Source of the DNA: Cellulomonas fimi
GTDB lineage: Bacteria; Actinomycetota; Actinomycetes; Actinomycetales; Cellulomonadaceae
Assembly (NCBI RefSeq): GCF_028527925.1
Contig: NZ_JAPESW010000001.1
Span: 124,001-188,000, forward strand
Reading direction: 5' to 3'
DNA: 64,000 bases
A model generated the notes under the pieces. The model was given only the letters and a program-made list of their open reading frames with translations, was not told where the DNA came from and did no database searches. The translations under genes were made by a program, and so were the position numbers. This document shows, one piece after another, positions 24,112 to 33,008 of the stretch (position 1 is its first letter; every line of letters begins with the position of its first letter).

Positions 24112-25614
24112 TCAGCTCGCGCTCTTCGCGGCCTGACCGCTGCCCGTCGCCTGCTGCTTCTCGGCGGGCGAGCCGGCCTCGGCCTTCTGCGGCGGCAGGG
24201 CGGCGGTGTCGACCGCGCGCGGCTTCGGCGGGACGGCGGCGGCACGGAACTCGGCGCGCGGGTCGTGCACCGAGCCCAGCGCGACGACCTCGCGGCGCAG
24301 CAGGATCGAGCCGGTCCAGCCGGCCATGATCCGCAGCTTCCGGTTGATCGTCGGCATCGCGTAGACGTGGTACGTGCGGTGCAGGAACCAGGCCAGCACA
24401 CCGCGGACCTTGATCTTGCCGAACATCTGCGCGACGCCCTTGTACATGCCGAGGGACGCGACGGCGCCGATGTTCTTGTGCTTGTACTCGGTCAGCTCGG
24501 CCGACCGGAGCACGCGCGCGAGGTTGTCGCCGAGGTGCTTGCCCTCACGGACGGCGTGCTGCGCGTTCGGCGGGCAGAAGGCGCCCGGGTTGAACAGGTC
24601 CGGCACCGCGGCGCAGTCGCCCGCGGCGTACGCGTCCGCGACGACCGTCCCGTCGGCGTCCACGACCTGGAGGAACTCGTTGCAGGTGACGCGGCCCATC
24701 TTGTCCAGCGGCAGGTCGGACTGCTGCAGGACGGGGTTCGCCTTGACGCCCGCGGTCCAGATGATCGTCTCGGCGTCGAACTCCTGGCCGTTGGACAGGA
24801 CGACGTGGCCGTCGACGCACGAGTTGAGGAACGTCGAGAGGAAGATCTCGATGTCGCGCTTGCGCAGCTGCTCGAGCGTGTAGCCGCCGAGCTCCTCGCT
24901 GACCTCGGGGAGGATGCGCGGCGAGCCCTCGACGAGCACGAACCGCAGCTCGTCCTGCTCGATCTGGTTGTAGTGGCGCACCGAGTAGCGCGCCATGTCC
25001 TCGACCTCGGCGAGCGCCTCGATGCCGGCGAACCCGCCGCCGACGAAGACGAACGTCAGCATCTTCTTGCGGAGCTCGGGGTCCCACGTGCTGGAGGCGA
25101 CGTCGATGCGGTTCAGCACGTGGTTGCGGACCGCGATGGCCTCCTCCACGTTCTTGAAGCCGATGCCCTGCTCCGCGAGGCCCGGGATGGGCAGCGTGCG
25201 GGCGACCGAGCCGAGCCCGACGACCAGGTGGTCGTACGTGATCCAGTACGGCTCGCCCTCCTCGGGCGTGATCTCGACCGTGCGCTCGGCGTGGTGGATC
25301 TGCGACACCTTGCCCTGGAGCACGTCGACGCCCTTGAGCGCGCGACGGTGCGGTGCGACGACGTTGCGCGCGTCGATCGAGCCGGCCGCGGCCTCGGGCA
25401 GGAACGGCGCGTACGTCATGTAGGGGCGCGGGTCCACGACGACGATCGCGGCCTCGCGCTTGCCGAGCCGCTTGCGCAGACGGCGGGCGGTCGTGAGACC
25501 GACCGAGCCGCCGCCGAGGATCACGACGCGCGGGACCTTGCGGGGCTTGCCACGGGGGACGACCGCACCGGCCGCGGGTGCGGCGTCGACCGGGGTCTGG
25601 ACAGACGTAGCCAT
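24112..25614 (-). CDS. ndh: type II NADH dehydrogenase (NDH-2)
   Basis: 500 aa. Two dinucleotide-binding motifs: VVILGGGSVGLTTARRL (FAD, about residue 31) and FVFVGGGFAGIEALAEVED (NADH, about residue 190). DAYAAGDCAAVPD is the second FAD contact. The C-terminal FLHRTYHVYAMPTINRKLRIMAGW is the membrane-docking region of NDH-2. It transfers electrons from NADH to quinone at the cytoplasmic face without proton pumping. The ATG at 25614 with GGAG just before it is chosen over an upstream ATG at 25674. A Lys/Ala-rich tail of about 40 residues follows the core. Confidence 0.93.
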   Translation of the reverse strand: MATSVQTPVDAAPAAGAVVPRGKPRKVPRVVILGGGSVGLTTARRLRKRLGKREAAIVVVDPRPYMTYAPFLPEAAAGSIDARNVVAPHRRALKGVDVLQGKVSQIHHAERTVEITPEEGEPYWITYDHLVVGLGSVARTLPIPGLAEQGIGFKNVEEAIAVRNHVLNRIDVASSTWDPELRKKMLTFVFVGGGFAGIEALAEVEDMARYSVRHYNQIEQDELRFVLVEGSPRILPEVSEELGGYTLEQLRKRDIEIFLSTFLNSCVDGHVVLSNGQEFDAETIIWTAGVKANPVLQQSDLPLDKMGRVTCNEFLQVVDADGTVVADAYAAGDCAAVPDLFNPGAFCPPNAQHAVREGKHLGDNLARVLRSAELTEYKHKNIGAVASLGMYKGVAQMFGKIKVRGVLAWFLHRTYHVYAMPTINRKLRIMAGWTGSILLRREVVALGSVHDPRAEFRAAAVPPKPRAVDTAALPPQKAEAGSPAEKQQATGSGQAAKSAS

Positions 25615-25746
25615 ATCTCCACGGTATCCGCGACTGTCGAACCACGGCGACCGGTGGACGGTGACGCTGCGCACAGGGGCTGGGAAACGGCTGTGAGCCT
25701 GGTCTCAGGCGGCGCGTCGAGGATCCGCGACGCCGCCCGAGGTCGG

Positions 25747-27264
25747 TCAGGCGGGCGGGACGGCGCGCTGCGCGACGACACCGGCGTACCACCGCGCGCT
25801 CGCCTTCGGGGTGCGCTCCTGCGTCGCGAAGTCGACGTGCACGAGCCCCCAGCGCTGGTCCAGGCCCTCGGCCCACTCGAAGTTGTCCAGCAGCGACCAC
25901 GCGTAGTACGCCTGCACGTCGACGCCGTCGTCCGCGGCCCGCGCGACCTGCTGGAGGTGCGCGCGCAGGAACTCGACACGTTCGGCGTCGTCGGTCGTCC
26001 CGTCGGGCGTGCGGTCGGGGATGCCGTTCTCGGTGACGACCAGCGCGGGCGCGGTCGGGTAGTCGTCCCGGACGCGGACGAGCGTCTCGTACATCCCCTC
26101 CGGGTGGATCTGCTGCCACGGCGCGTCCGACGTCGGGTACAGCTGCACGTTCTGCCCGCTGCTGTCGACGCCGGTCACGCCGTAGTACTGGATCGCGAGC
26201 ACGTCGAGCGGCTCGCTGGTCGTCGCGAGGTCGCCGTCCTGCACGAGCGCGTCGAGCACCGCGGGGTCGGCCGGGATCTGGCCGGGCAGGTCGCCGAGCG
26301 CGTCGTCGGGGTAGGCGCCGCGCAGCACCGGGTCGAGGAACAGCCGGTTCTCGACGGCGTCGGCGCGCACGGCCGCCTCGTGCGCGCCCTCACCCGCCGG
26401 GTAGACGGGCTGGAGGTTGAGCGCGATGCCCACCCGCCCCGACGCGCCCGAGGCACGGAAGGCCCGCACCGCGAGCCCGTGCCCGAGGAGCTGGTGGTGC
26501 ACGGCGGCGACCATCTGGTCGACGTCCCTGATGCCCGGCGCGTGGTACCCGCTGCCGTAGCCGACGTACGCGGTGGTCTTCGGCTCGTTGATCGTGAGCC
26601 ACGGGCCGGTGACGTCGGGCAGCGCGTCGAAGACGAGCGCCGCGTAGTCCGCGAACCGGGAGGCCGTGTCGCGCGCCGCCCACCCGCCGCGGTCCTGCAG
26701 CGGCTGCGGCAGGTCCCAGTGGTACAGCGTCACCGCGGGCTCGATGCCGCGCTCGAGCAACCGGTCGACGAGGCGGCGGTAGAAGTCGACGCCCGCCGGG
26801 TTGACCGGTCCGGAACCCGTCGGCTGGATGCGGGGCCACGCGACCGAGAACCGGTACCCGTCGAGCCCGAGCTCGGCCATGAGGTCGACGTCCTGCTCCC
26901 ACCGGCGGTAGTGGTCCGCGGCCGGGTCGCCCGTCGCACCGCCGCGGACGTTCCCCGGCTGTGCGGCGAACGTGTCCCAGATCGACCTGCCGCGACCGTC
27001 GGCGGTCGTCGAGCCCTCGACCTGGAACGCCGACGTGGCCGCGCCGAGCACGAACCCGTCCGGGAGCCGCATCGGCGACGCGGGCGGGGTCCAGGTCGGC
27101 GTCGCGCTCGCGCCCGGCGACGGGGTGCCGGCGTCGGGCGTGCACGCGGCGAGCGCGCCGAGCGCGAGCGCTCCCCCGCCGAGCCGCAGCACGTCGCGGC
27201 GGGACACGGGAAGGGCGGACGCCGAGGTCGTCCGTCGCACGGTGCGGTCCGGCACGCCCCGCAT
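25747..27264 (-). CDS. GH1 beta-glucosidase exported by Tat as a lipoprotein
   Basis: 505 aa. The N-terminus carries a twin-arginine signal, SRRDVLRLGGGALALGALAAC, with R22-R23 and a lipobox ending at C41, then a Pro/Ser/Thr linker to about residue 65. The rest is a GH1 barrel: FQVEGS, acid/base Glu in TINEPK (about 226), nucleophile Glu in VTENGIPD (about 412), and the YYAWSLLDNFEWAEG block. It splits cello-oligosaccharides or aryl glucosides, here outside the membrane, whereas bacterial GH1 enzymes are mostly cytoplasmic. ATG at 27264. Confidence 0.9.
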   Translation of the reverse strand: MRGVPDRTVRRTTSASALPVSRRDVLRLGGGALALGALAACTPDAGTPSPGASATPTWTPPASPMRLPDGFVLGAATSAFQVEGSTTADGRGRSIWDTFAAQPGNVRGGATGDPAADHYRRWEQDVDLMAELGLDGYRFSVAWPRIQPTGSGPVNPAGVDFYRRLVDRLLERGIEPAVTLYHWDLPQPLQDRGGWAARDTASRFADYAALVFDALPDVTGPWLTINEPKTTAYVGYGSGYHAPGIRDVDQMVAAVHHQLLGHGLAVRAFRASGASGRVGIALNLQPVYPAGEGAHEAAVRADAVENRLFLDPVLRGAYPDDALGDLPGQIPADPAVLDALVQDGDLATTSEPLDVLAIQYYGVTGVDSSGQNVQLYPTSDAPWQQIHPEGMYETLVRVRDDYPTAPALVVTENGIPDRTPDGTTDDAERVEFLRAHLQQVARAADDGVDVQAYYAWSLLDNFEWAEGLDQRWGLVHVDFATQERTPKASARWYAGVVAQRAVPPA

Positions 27265-27359
27265 GCTCCCACCTGGGGCGACGCGTCGTCGAGGTGCCGT
27301 GCGAACACCGGGCCCGGCGGGTCGTGCCCGTGGCGTGCGGTGGGGCGCGCGGCAGGGCG

Positions 27360-28541
27360 TCAGGGCCCCGACGTGGCGCTCGCGGCCGGACCGGTGGGCT
27401 GCGGCGACGGCGTCCCGGCGTCGGCCCCCGCGTCGGCGGCGCCGTCCTCACCGTCGGCGACGACGGTCCCGCCCGACGACGTCGCGCTCTGCGCCGCGGG
27501 CACCTCGACGGCGGGCGCCTTCGCGAACGGCAGCGGCGGGAGGTCCGCGCGGACCCCGGCGTTCAGCACCATGCGGCCGCCGTCGTCGTCGTACCCGAAC
27601 TGCGACGTCGGGCCGCCGCGGAGCGGGTAGACGTTCCACCGGGTGCGACCGTCCTCGGCCGTCGCGCCGACGAACTGCCACGGCTCGTCGACGCCCGGGA
27701 GGGTCCACGGCTCCCAGCCCTCGTCGAACGTCGTGCGCACGGGCCGGCCGCGGTCGTCGAAGATCTGCACGTCGGTCAGCGGGTTGCCCTCGGCGTCGTA
27801 GACGAACAGGTTGCTCACCTGCATGCCGTCCACGACGACGCCGTCGACCACCTGGTCGCGGAACTCGACGGCGGTGCCGCCCGACGCCGTCGGGTACCAG
27901 CGGGCGGTCCGGACGTCGTCCTGCATCGTCGACAGGACGGGCAGGACCGCGACGACCGCGACGGCGTTCGCGACGAGGGGCATCCACCGGGTCCGCCGGG
28001 ACGCGACCCACGACCCGCGTCCCCACTGGACGCTCGCGACCACGGCGGCGCCGAGCAGCAGCCACGTCCAGGCCGTGTGCGGGACCCACTGGTAGCCGCC
28101 GACGACGAGCGCGACGACCAGGACGTACACGACCCACGCGCGCGCGACCCACCAGACGGGCCGCAGGGCCACCGCGAACGACTCGACGGGCGACCACCAC
28201 GCGTGCTGCCGGAGCGTCGCGAGGACCCGGCGCCCGAGCTCGCGGCCCCGGCGGACCGGCCACGTGAGCGCGTCGCGGACGGGCCGACGCGTGCGCGGGG
28301 CCACGGGTGCGTCGAGGCCCGCGGCGGTGCGCAGCTCGGTCGCGTACGCCTCGGGCGTCCCGAGCAGGTCGGCCAGGGTGCGACCGTGGCCGACCCGGCG
28401 CTCGTCGTCGAGGGCGTCCTGGAGGTCGAGCTCGAGGTCGTCGGTCAGGTCGTCGACCTGCTCGGCGGTCAGACCCGCGAGATGCTGGCGGACTGCTGCC
28501 GCGTACTTCGCGACGTCCGAGGTGACGGCCTGCGTGCTCAT
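27360..28541 (-). CDS. membrane protein with N-terminal HAAS/DUF1700-like domain
   Basis: 393 aa. Residues 1-70 (YAAAVRQHLAGLTAEQVDDLTDDLELDLQDAL ... LLGTPEAYATELR) form the helical HAAS domain often found in partners of PadR regulators. Three or four membrane helices follow (about 120-215), then an extracytoplasmic region of about 150 residues and a low-complexity Ala/Thr/Pro tail. It starts inside the stop of the padR gene (4-base overlap). By analogy to other PadR-HAAS pairs it probably transduces an envelope signal or is the regulated target; the exact role is unknown. Confidence 0.7.
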   Translation of the reverse strand: MSTQAVTSDVAKYAAAVRQHLAGLTAEQVDDLTDDLELDLQDALDDERRVGHGRTLADLLGTPEAYATELRTAAGLDAPVAPRTRRPVRDALTWPVRRGRELGRRVLATLRQHAWWSPVESFAVALRPVWWVARAWVVYVLVVALVVGGYQWVPHTAWTWLLLGAAVVASVQWGRGSWVASRRTRWMPLVANAVAVVAVLPVLSTMQDDVRTARWYPTASGGTAVEFRDQVVDGVVVDGMQVSNLFVYDAEGNPLTDVQIFDDRGRPVRTTFDEGWEPWTLPGVDEPWQFVGATAEDGRTRWNVYPLRGGPTSQFGYDDDGGRMVLNAGVRADLPPLPFAKAPAVEVPAAQSATSSGGTVVADGEDGAADAGADAGTPSPQPTGPAASATSGP

Positions 28542-28894
28542 CGCGATCCCTTCCGGCCCCGCGCTGCGCCCGGGACGTCCGTGTCCAGCAGCCGGGCCAT
28601 GGTGCCCGCGAACTCCTGCCAGTCCTTGCGCTGGGCCTCGAGCATCGCCCGGCCCTGGGCGTTGATCCCGTAGTACTTGCGGTGCGGCCCCTCGTCGCTC
28701 GGGACGACGTAGGAGGTGAGCGCTCCCGACGAGTACAGCCGGCGCAGCGTGCCGTACACCGACGCGTCGCCGACCTCCTCGATGCCCGCGGCGCGCAGCC
28801 GGCGGACGACGTCGTACCCGTACCCGTCCTCGTCGGCGACGACCGCGAGCACCGCGAGGTCGAGCACCCCCTTGAGCAGCTGGGTCGTGTCCAT
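28538..28894 (-). CDS. PadR family transcriptional regulator
   Basis: 118 aa, one PadR winged helix: [56 protein letters not shown], with the conserved GYG and SVYGTLRRL segments, then SDEGPHRKYYGINAQGRAML forming the wing. A short C-terminal helix closes the dimer. ATG at 28894. Forms an operon with the HAAS membrane protein gene. A 23-bp inverted repeat at 28984-29006 is probably its operator. Confidence 0.9.
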   Translation of the reverse strand: MDTTQLLKGVLDLAVLAVVADEDGYGYDVVRRLRAAGIEEVGDASVYGTLRRLYSSGALTSYVVPSDEGPHRKYYGINAQGRAMLEAQRKDWQEFAGTMARLLDTDVPGAARGRKGSR

Positions 28895-28983
28895 CGGCCG
28901 CCTCCGTCCGGTCGCGGCGCCCGTGGCGCGGGGCCGTCATGTCCTGGTGCGGGAGCCTCCCTCCAGGCTCCCGCACGGCGCAC

Positions 28984-29006
28984 ACTAGTACACAGTGCGC
29001 ACTAGT
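28984..29006. promoter_or_regulatory. inverted repeat upstream of padR, likely operator
   Basis: Arms ACTAGTACAC and GCGCACTAGT around AGT; the outer six bases are perfectly symmetric and 8 of 10 match overall. CACTAGTA is also repeated directly at 28983 and 29000. About 90 bases before the padR start, AT-rich against its surroundings. Confidence 0.55.
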
Positions 29007-29053
29007 AGGCCGGTTTCCGCGCGTGTCGCACGAGCGGGGGTGCGCGGCGCCGG

Positions 29054-30007
29054 TCAGGCGGGGACGGCGCTCCAGGCGATGCCATCGAGGATGTCGTGCT
29101 CCGACGTCACGACCTCCGTGAGCTCACCGCCGGCCGCCGCGACCTCGTCGCGCACGCGGGTCACCACGTCGTGCCAGACGAGCGCACCCGCGCCGATGAC
29201 GTCGACCCGACCGGGGTGCATGAAGCCCAGTCCCGCGCGCTCCTCGCGCGTCCGCCCGAGCAGGTCGTCGCACGCCGCGAGCACGGTTCCGACGGGCAGG
29301 ACGGCCCCGTCGATGCGCTCGGGCCGGTAGCGGTCGAGCCCGAGCGCGTGCGCGGTCACCGTCGTGACCGACCCCGCGAGCCCGACGAGCGTCACGGTCT
29401 TGCCGAGCGGCACGACGCCCGCGGCCACGTCGAGCGCGGCGGCGACGTCGGCGCGCGCACCGGCGACCTCGTCGACCGTCGGCGGGTCGGACAGCAGGTG
29501 CCGCTCGGTGAGCCGGACGCAGCCGACGTCCATCGAGTACGCCGCCTCCGGCGCCGTGGTGCCGAGCACGAGCTCGGTCGAGCCGCCACCGAGGTCGACC
29601 ACGAGGAACGGCCCGGGATGCGTCGCTGCGAGGACGCCCGTCGCGCCCCGGAACGACAGCGCGGCCTCCTCCTCGCCGCCGACGACCTCGGGCTCGACGC
29701 CGAGCAGCGACCGCACGCCGTCGACGAAGTCCGCACGGTTCTCCGCGTCGCGCGACGCGGACGTCGCGACGAACCGCACCGCCTCGACGCCCAGGTCGTC
29801 GCACACGTCCGCGTACCGGCGGGCCGCGTCGAGCGTGCGGGCGAGCGCCTCCGGGGCGATCCGGCCGGTGCGGTCGACGCCCTGGCCGAGCCGCACGACC
29901 TCCATGCGCCGGTCCAGGTCGACCAGCGTCCCGGCGCCGGGGTCGACGTCGGCCACCAGGAGCCGGATGGAGTTGGTCCCGCAGTCGATGGCAGCCACAC
30001 GCGTCAC
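29054..30007 (-). CDS. ppx: exopolyphosphatase / Ppx-GppA phosphatase
   Basis: 317 aa. The ASKHA-type phosphate-1 motif VAAIDCGTNSIRLLV opens the protein, and the second motif VVDLGGGSTELVLG is at about 140-153; the EVVGGEEEAALSFRGA block is typical. It belongs to the short, single-domain actinobacterial Ppx2 type, which hydrolyses polyphosphate or pppGpp. The GTG at 30007 starts right at the first strand; an ATG 30 bases upstream would add ten residues. Last gene of the conserved eno-divIC-DUF501-ppx series, as in Mycobacterium tuberculosis Rv1023-Rv1026. Confidence 0.9.
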   Translation of the reverse strand: MTRVAAIDCGTNSIRLLVADVDPGAGTLVDLDRRMEVVRLGQGVDRTGRIAPEALARTLDAARRYADVCDDLGVEAVRFVATSASRDAENRADFVDGVRSLLGVEPEVVGGEEEAALSFRGATGVLAATHPGPFLVVDLGGGSTELVLGTTAPEAAYSMDVGCVRLTERHLLSDPPTVDEVAGARADVAAALDVAAGVVPLGKTVTLVGLAGSVTTVTAHALGLDRYRPERIDGAVLPVGTVLAACDDLLGRTREERAGLGFMHPGRVDVIGAGALVWHDVVTRVRDEVAAAGGELTEVVTSEHDILDGIAWSAVPA

Positions 30008-30065
30008 CGGCACATCCTCCCATCCGTCACGCGGCACCTCGCGCCGTCGGAGCCCGGTCGCGCGG

Positions 30066-30569
30066 TCAGCAGGTGCAGCGGTCCGGGCGCCACTCGTCGC
30101 GCACCAGGGCCAGCACCTCGTCGCCGATCGGGTTGACGCCCGGACCGGCCGCGAGCGCGTGCCCCGCCAGCACGTGCAGGCACTTCACGCGGGTCGGCAT
30201 CCCGCCCGCGGAGATCCCGGCGATCTCCTCGACGTGCCCGAGCTCCTCGCGGTCCGCGAGGTACGCCTCGTGGGCGCGCCGGTAGGCCGCCGCGAGCTCC
30301 TCGTCCTCGGCGAGCCGCGCGGTGAGCTCCTTCATGAGCCCTGACGCCTCGAGCGTGCTCACGGCCGCGACCGCGGGCGGGCACGTGAGGTAGTACGTCG
30401 TCGGGAACGGCGTGCCGTCGTCGAGCCGGGGTGCCGTGCGCACGACGAGCGGGCGTCCGCACACGCAGCGCGCGGCGATCCCGACGACGCCGCGCGGGGG
30501 GCGGCCGAGCTGCTCGGCCAGCACGACGAGGTCCTGGTCGGTCACGGCGGTGGCGGCGGTCGGGGTCAC
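30066..30569 (-). CDS. DUF501 domain protein
   Basis: 167 aa. The DUF501 family signature is present: QLGRPPRGVVGIAARCVCGRPLVVRT, FPTTYYLTCPPAVAAVSTLEASG and SAGGMPTRVKCLHVLAGHALAAGPGVNPIGDEVL. Several conserved cysteines (CVCG, TCPP, KCLH, the terminal CTC) suggest metal binding. Function is not established. It lies between divIC and ppx in the order conserved across actinobacteria. GTG at 30569. Confidence 0.88.
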   Translation of the reverse strand: MTPTAATAVTDQDLVVLAEQLGRPPRGVVGIAARCVCGRPLVVRTAPRLDDGTPFPTTYYLTCPPAVAAVSTLEASGLMKELTARLAEDEELAAAYRRAHEAYLADREELGHVEEIAGISAGGMPTRVKCLHVLAGHALAAGPGVNPIGDEVLALVRDEWRPDRCTC

Positions 30570-30679
30570 GACGGTCCGATCGGGTCGGGGACGATGTCCG
30601 GGCGCCGGCGCGGCGCCCTCGGCACGCATTCTCCCCCGCCGACCACCCGTCGCCGTACCGCGGTGCGTGGCCGCTGCGA

Positions 30680-31438
30680 CTACGGCGTCGGCGCCGGCTG
30701 GTCGCCGCCGGCCGGCGTCGTGGGCTGCTCGGTCGTCGCCGGCCGCTCCTGGCTCGGCGCGGTCCCGGCGATCTCGACCGACTGCCAGACGGACGTGTAC
30801 CAGGGCTGCGTCGCGCTCTCGTCGAGCACGGTCGACGACGGCCCCGGGTCGACGGCAGGCGTGTCCGGCACCGTCTCGGGGTCGAGCACGCGGAACGCCT
30901 TCTCCCCCGGCAGCACGAACGACAGGCGCTCGCGCGCCTGCGCGGCGACGTACGCCGGGTCGTCCCACCGGCCCTTCTCGGCCTCGAGGTCGCCGTTGCG
31001 CTGCTCGGCCGCGGCGACCTGCGCGCGCAGCTCGGCGAGCTCCTGCTGCTGCTGGAGGTAGGAGTGCAGCGTCGGGTAGACGAGGACGAACGCGAGCAGC
31101 AGCACGAGCGAGAAGACGAGGACCCGCACGGTGAAGAGCCGCGGCGGGCGCACCTGCACGCGCTCGGCGCGCGGCGTGCCGCGGGGCGGCGTCGACGCCT
31201 GGCCGCGGGACGCGGGTCGGGACGACGCCCCCGGCCGTGCGGACGGACGGGACCCGCTGGGCGGACCACCGACGCGCGGAACCTGACCCGAGCGCGGGGC
31301 CACGGGCCGCGTCGCCGCGCGCGCCGACGGCGTCCCCGTCGCGGGCGTGCCCGCCGCGGGCGTCGCGGGTGCCGGCCGGGGCGACGCCGGGCGGCGACCC
31401 GGGCCGCTCGGCGGCACGGGACGGCGCGGGGAGGGCAT
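30680..31438 (-). CDS. septum formation initiator DivIC/FtsB-like protein
   Basis: 252 aa. A Pro/Ser/Arg-rich cytoplasmic N-terminus of about 100 residues, one membrane helix (about 103-122, LFTVRVLVFSLVLLLAFVLV), a short coiled coil (QQQQELAELRAQVAAAEQRNGDLE split by PLP-free repeats, about 128-152) and the DPAYVAAQARERLSFVLPGEKAFRV block of the DivIC family. An extracytoplasmic Pro/Thr tail follows. It is a division-site protein acting with FtsL and FtsQ. ATG at 31438, 130 bases downstream of eno behind a strong hairpin. Confidence 0.85.
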   Translation of the reverse strand: MPSPRRPVPPSGPGRRPASPRPAPATPAAGTPATGTPSARAATRPVAPRSGQVPRVGGPPSGSRPSARPGASSRPASRGQASTPPRGTPRAERVQVRPPRLFTVRVLVFSLVLLLAFVLVYPTLHSYLQQQQELAELRAQVAAAEQRNGDLEAEKGRWDDPAYVAAQARERLSFVLPGEKAFRVLDPETVPDTPAVDPGPSSTVLDESATQPWYTSVWQSVEIAGTAPSQERPATTEQPTTPAGGDQPAPTP

Positions 31439-31507
31439 GGCGTCGATTGTGCCCTGCGGCGACGCCACCAGCCCGGACGTGCGACGGGCGGGTCGCCACC
31501 GAGGACG

Positions 31508-31545
31508 CCGGAGGCCGGCCACCCCACGGGGTGGCCGGCCTCCGG
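31508..31545. terminator. strong hairpin between eno and divIC
   Basis: Perfect 18-bp stem beginning CCGGAGGCCGGCCACCCC with only two central bases, 24 bases past the eno stop. It most likely terminates eno and would uncouple divIC, DUF501 and ppx from it. Confidence 0.8.
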
Positions 31546-31568
31546 TCGTCGAGCGGGACCCGGTCGGG

Positions 31569-32879
<1,311 letters not shown>

Positions 32880-32943
32880 TTACGACCTCACCCTAGTGGG
32901 GTGCACGGAGGACCGTGCTGGGACGTCCGGCCTTGGACACGGC

Positions 32944-32987
32944 TGCGCCGCGCGGGTAGGGGCGGCCCCCGTCCCCCGCGCGGCGCA
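32944..32987 (-). terminator. terminator of the xylanase gene
   Basis: Perfect 13-bp stem TGCGCCGCGCGGG / CCCGCGCGGCGCA with an 18-base loop, 21 bases past the xylanase stop and about 90 bases before eno. Confidence 0.65.
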
Positions 32988-33008
32988 ACGCCGGTGCTCC
33001 GTCTGCGG

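Noticed and set aside
27262..27275. CebR-like site TGGGAGC at the GH1 start
   Set aside because: Only one half-site (TGGGAGC) is present; the second half does not match the known TGGGAGCGCTCCCA palindrome and it overlaps the start codon.
24265..27630. An 1121-codon open frame on the plus strand
   Set aside because: Antisense to the NDH-2 and GH1 genes, with Arg/His/Asp-rich composition and no domain; a compositional shadow.
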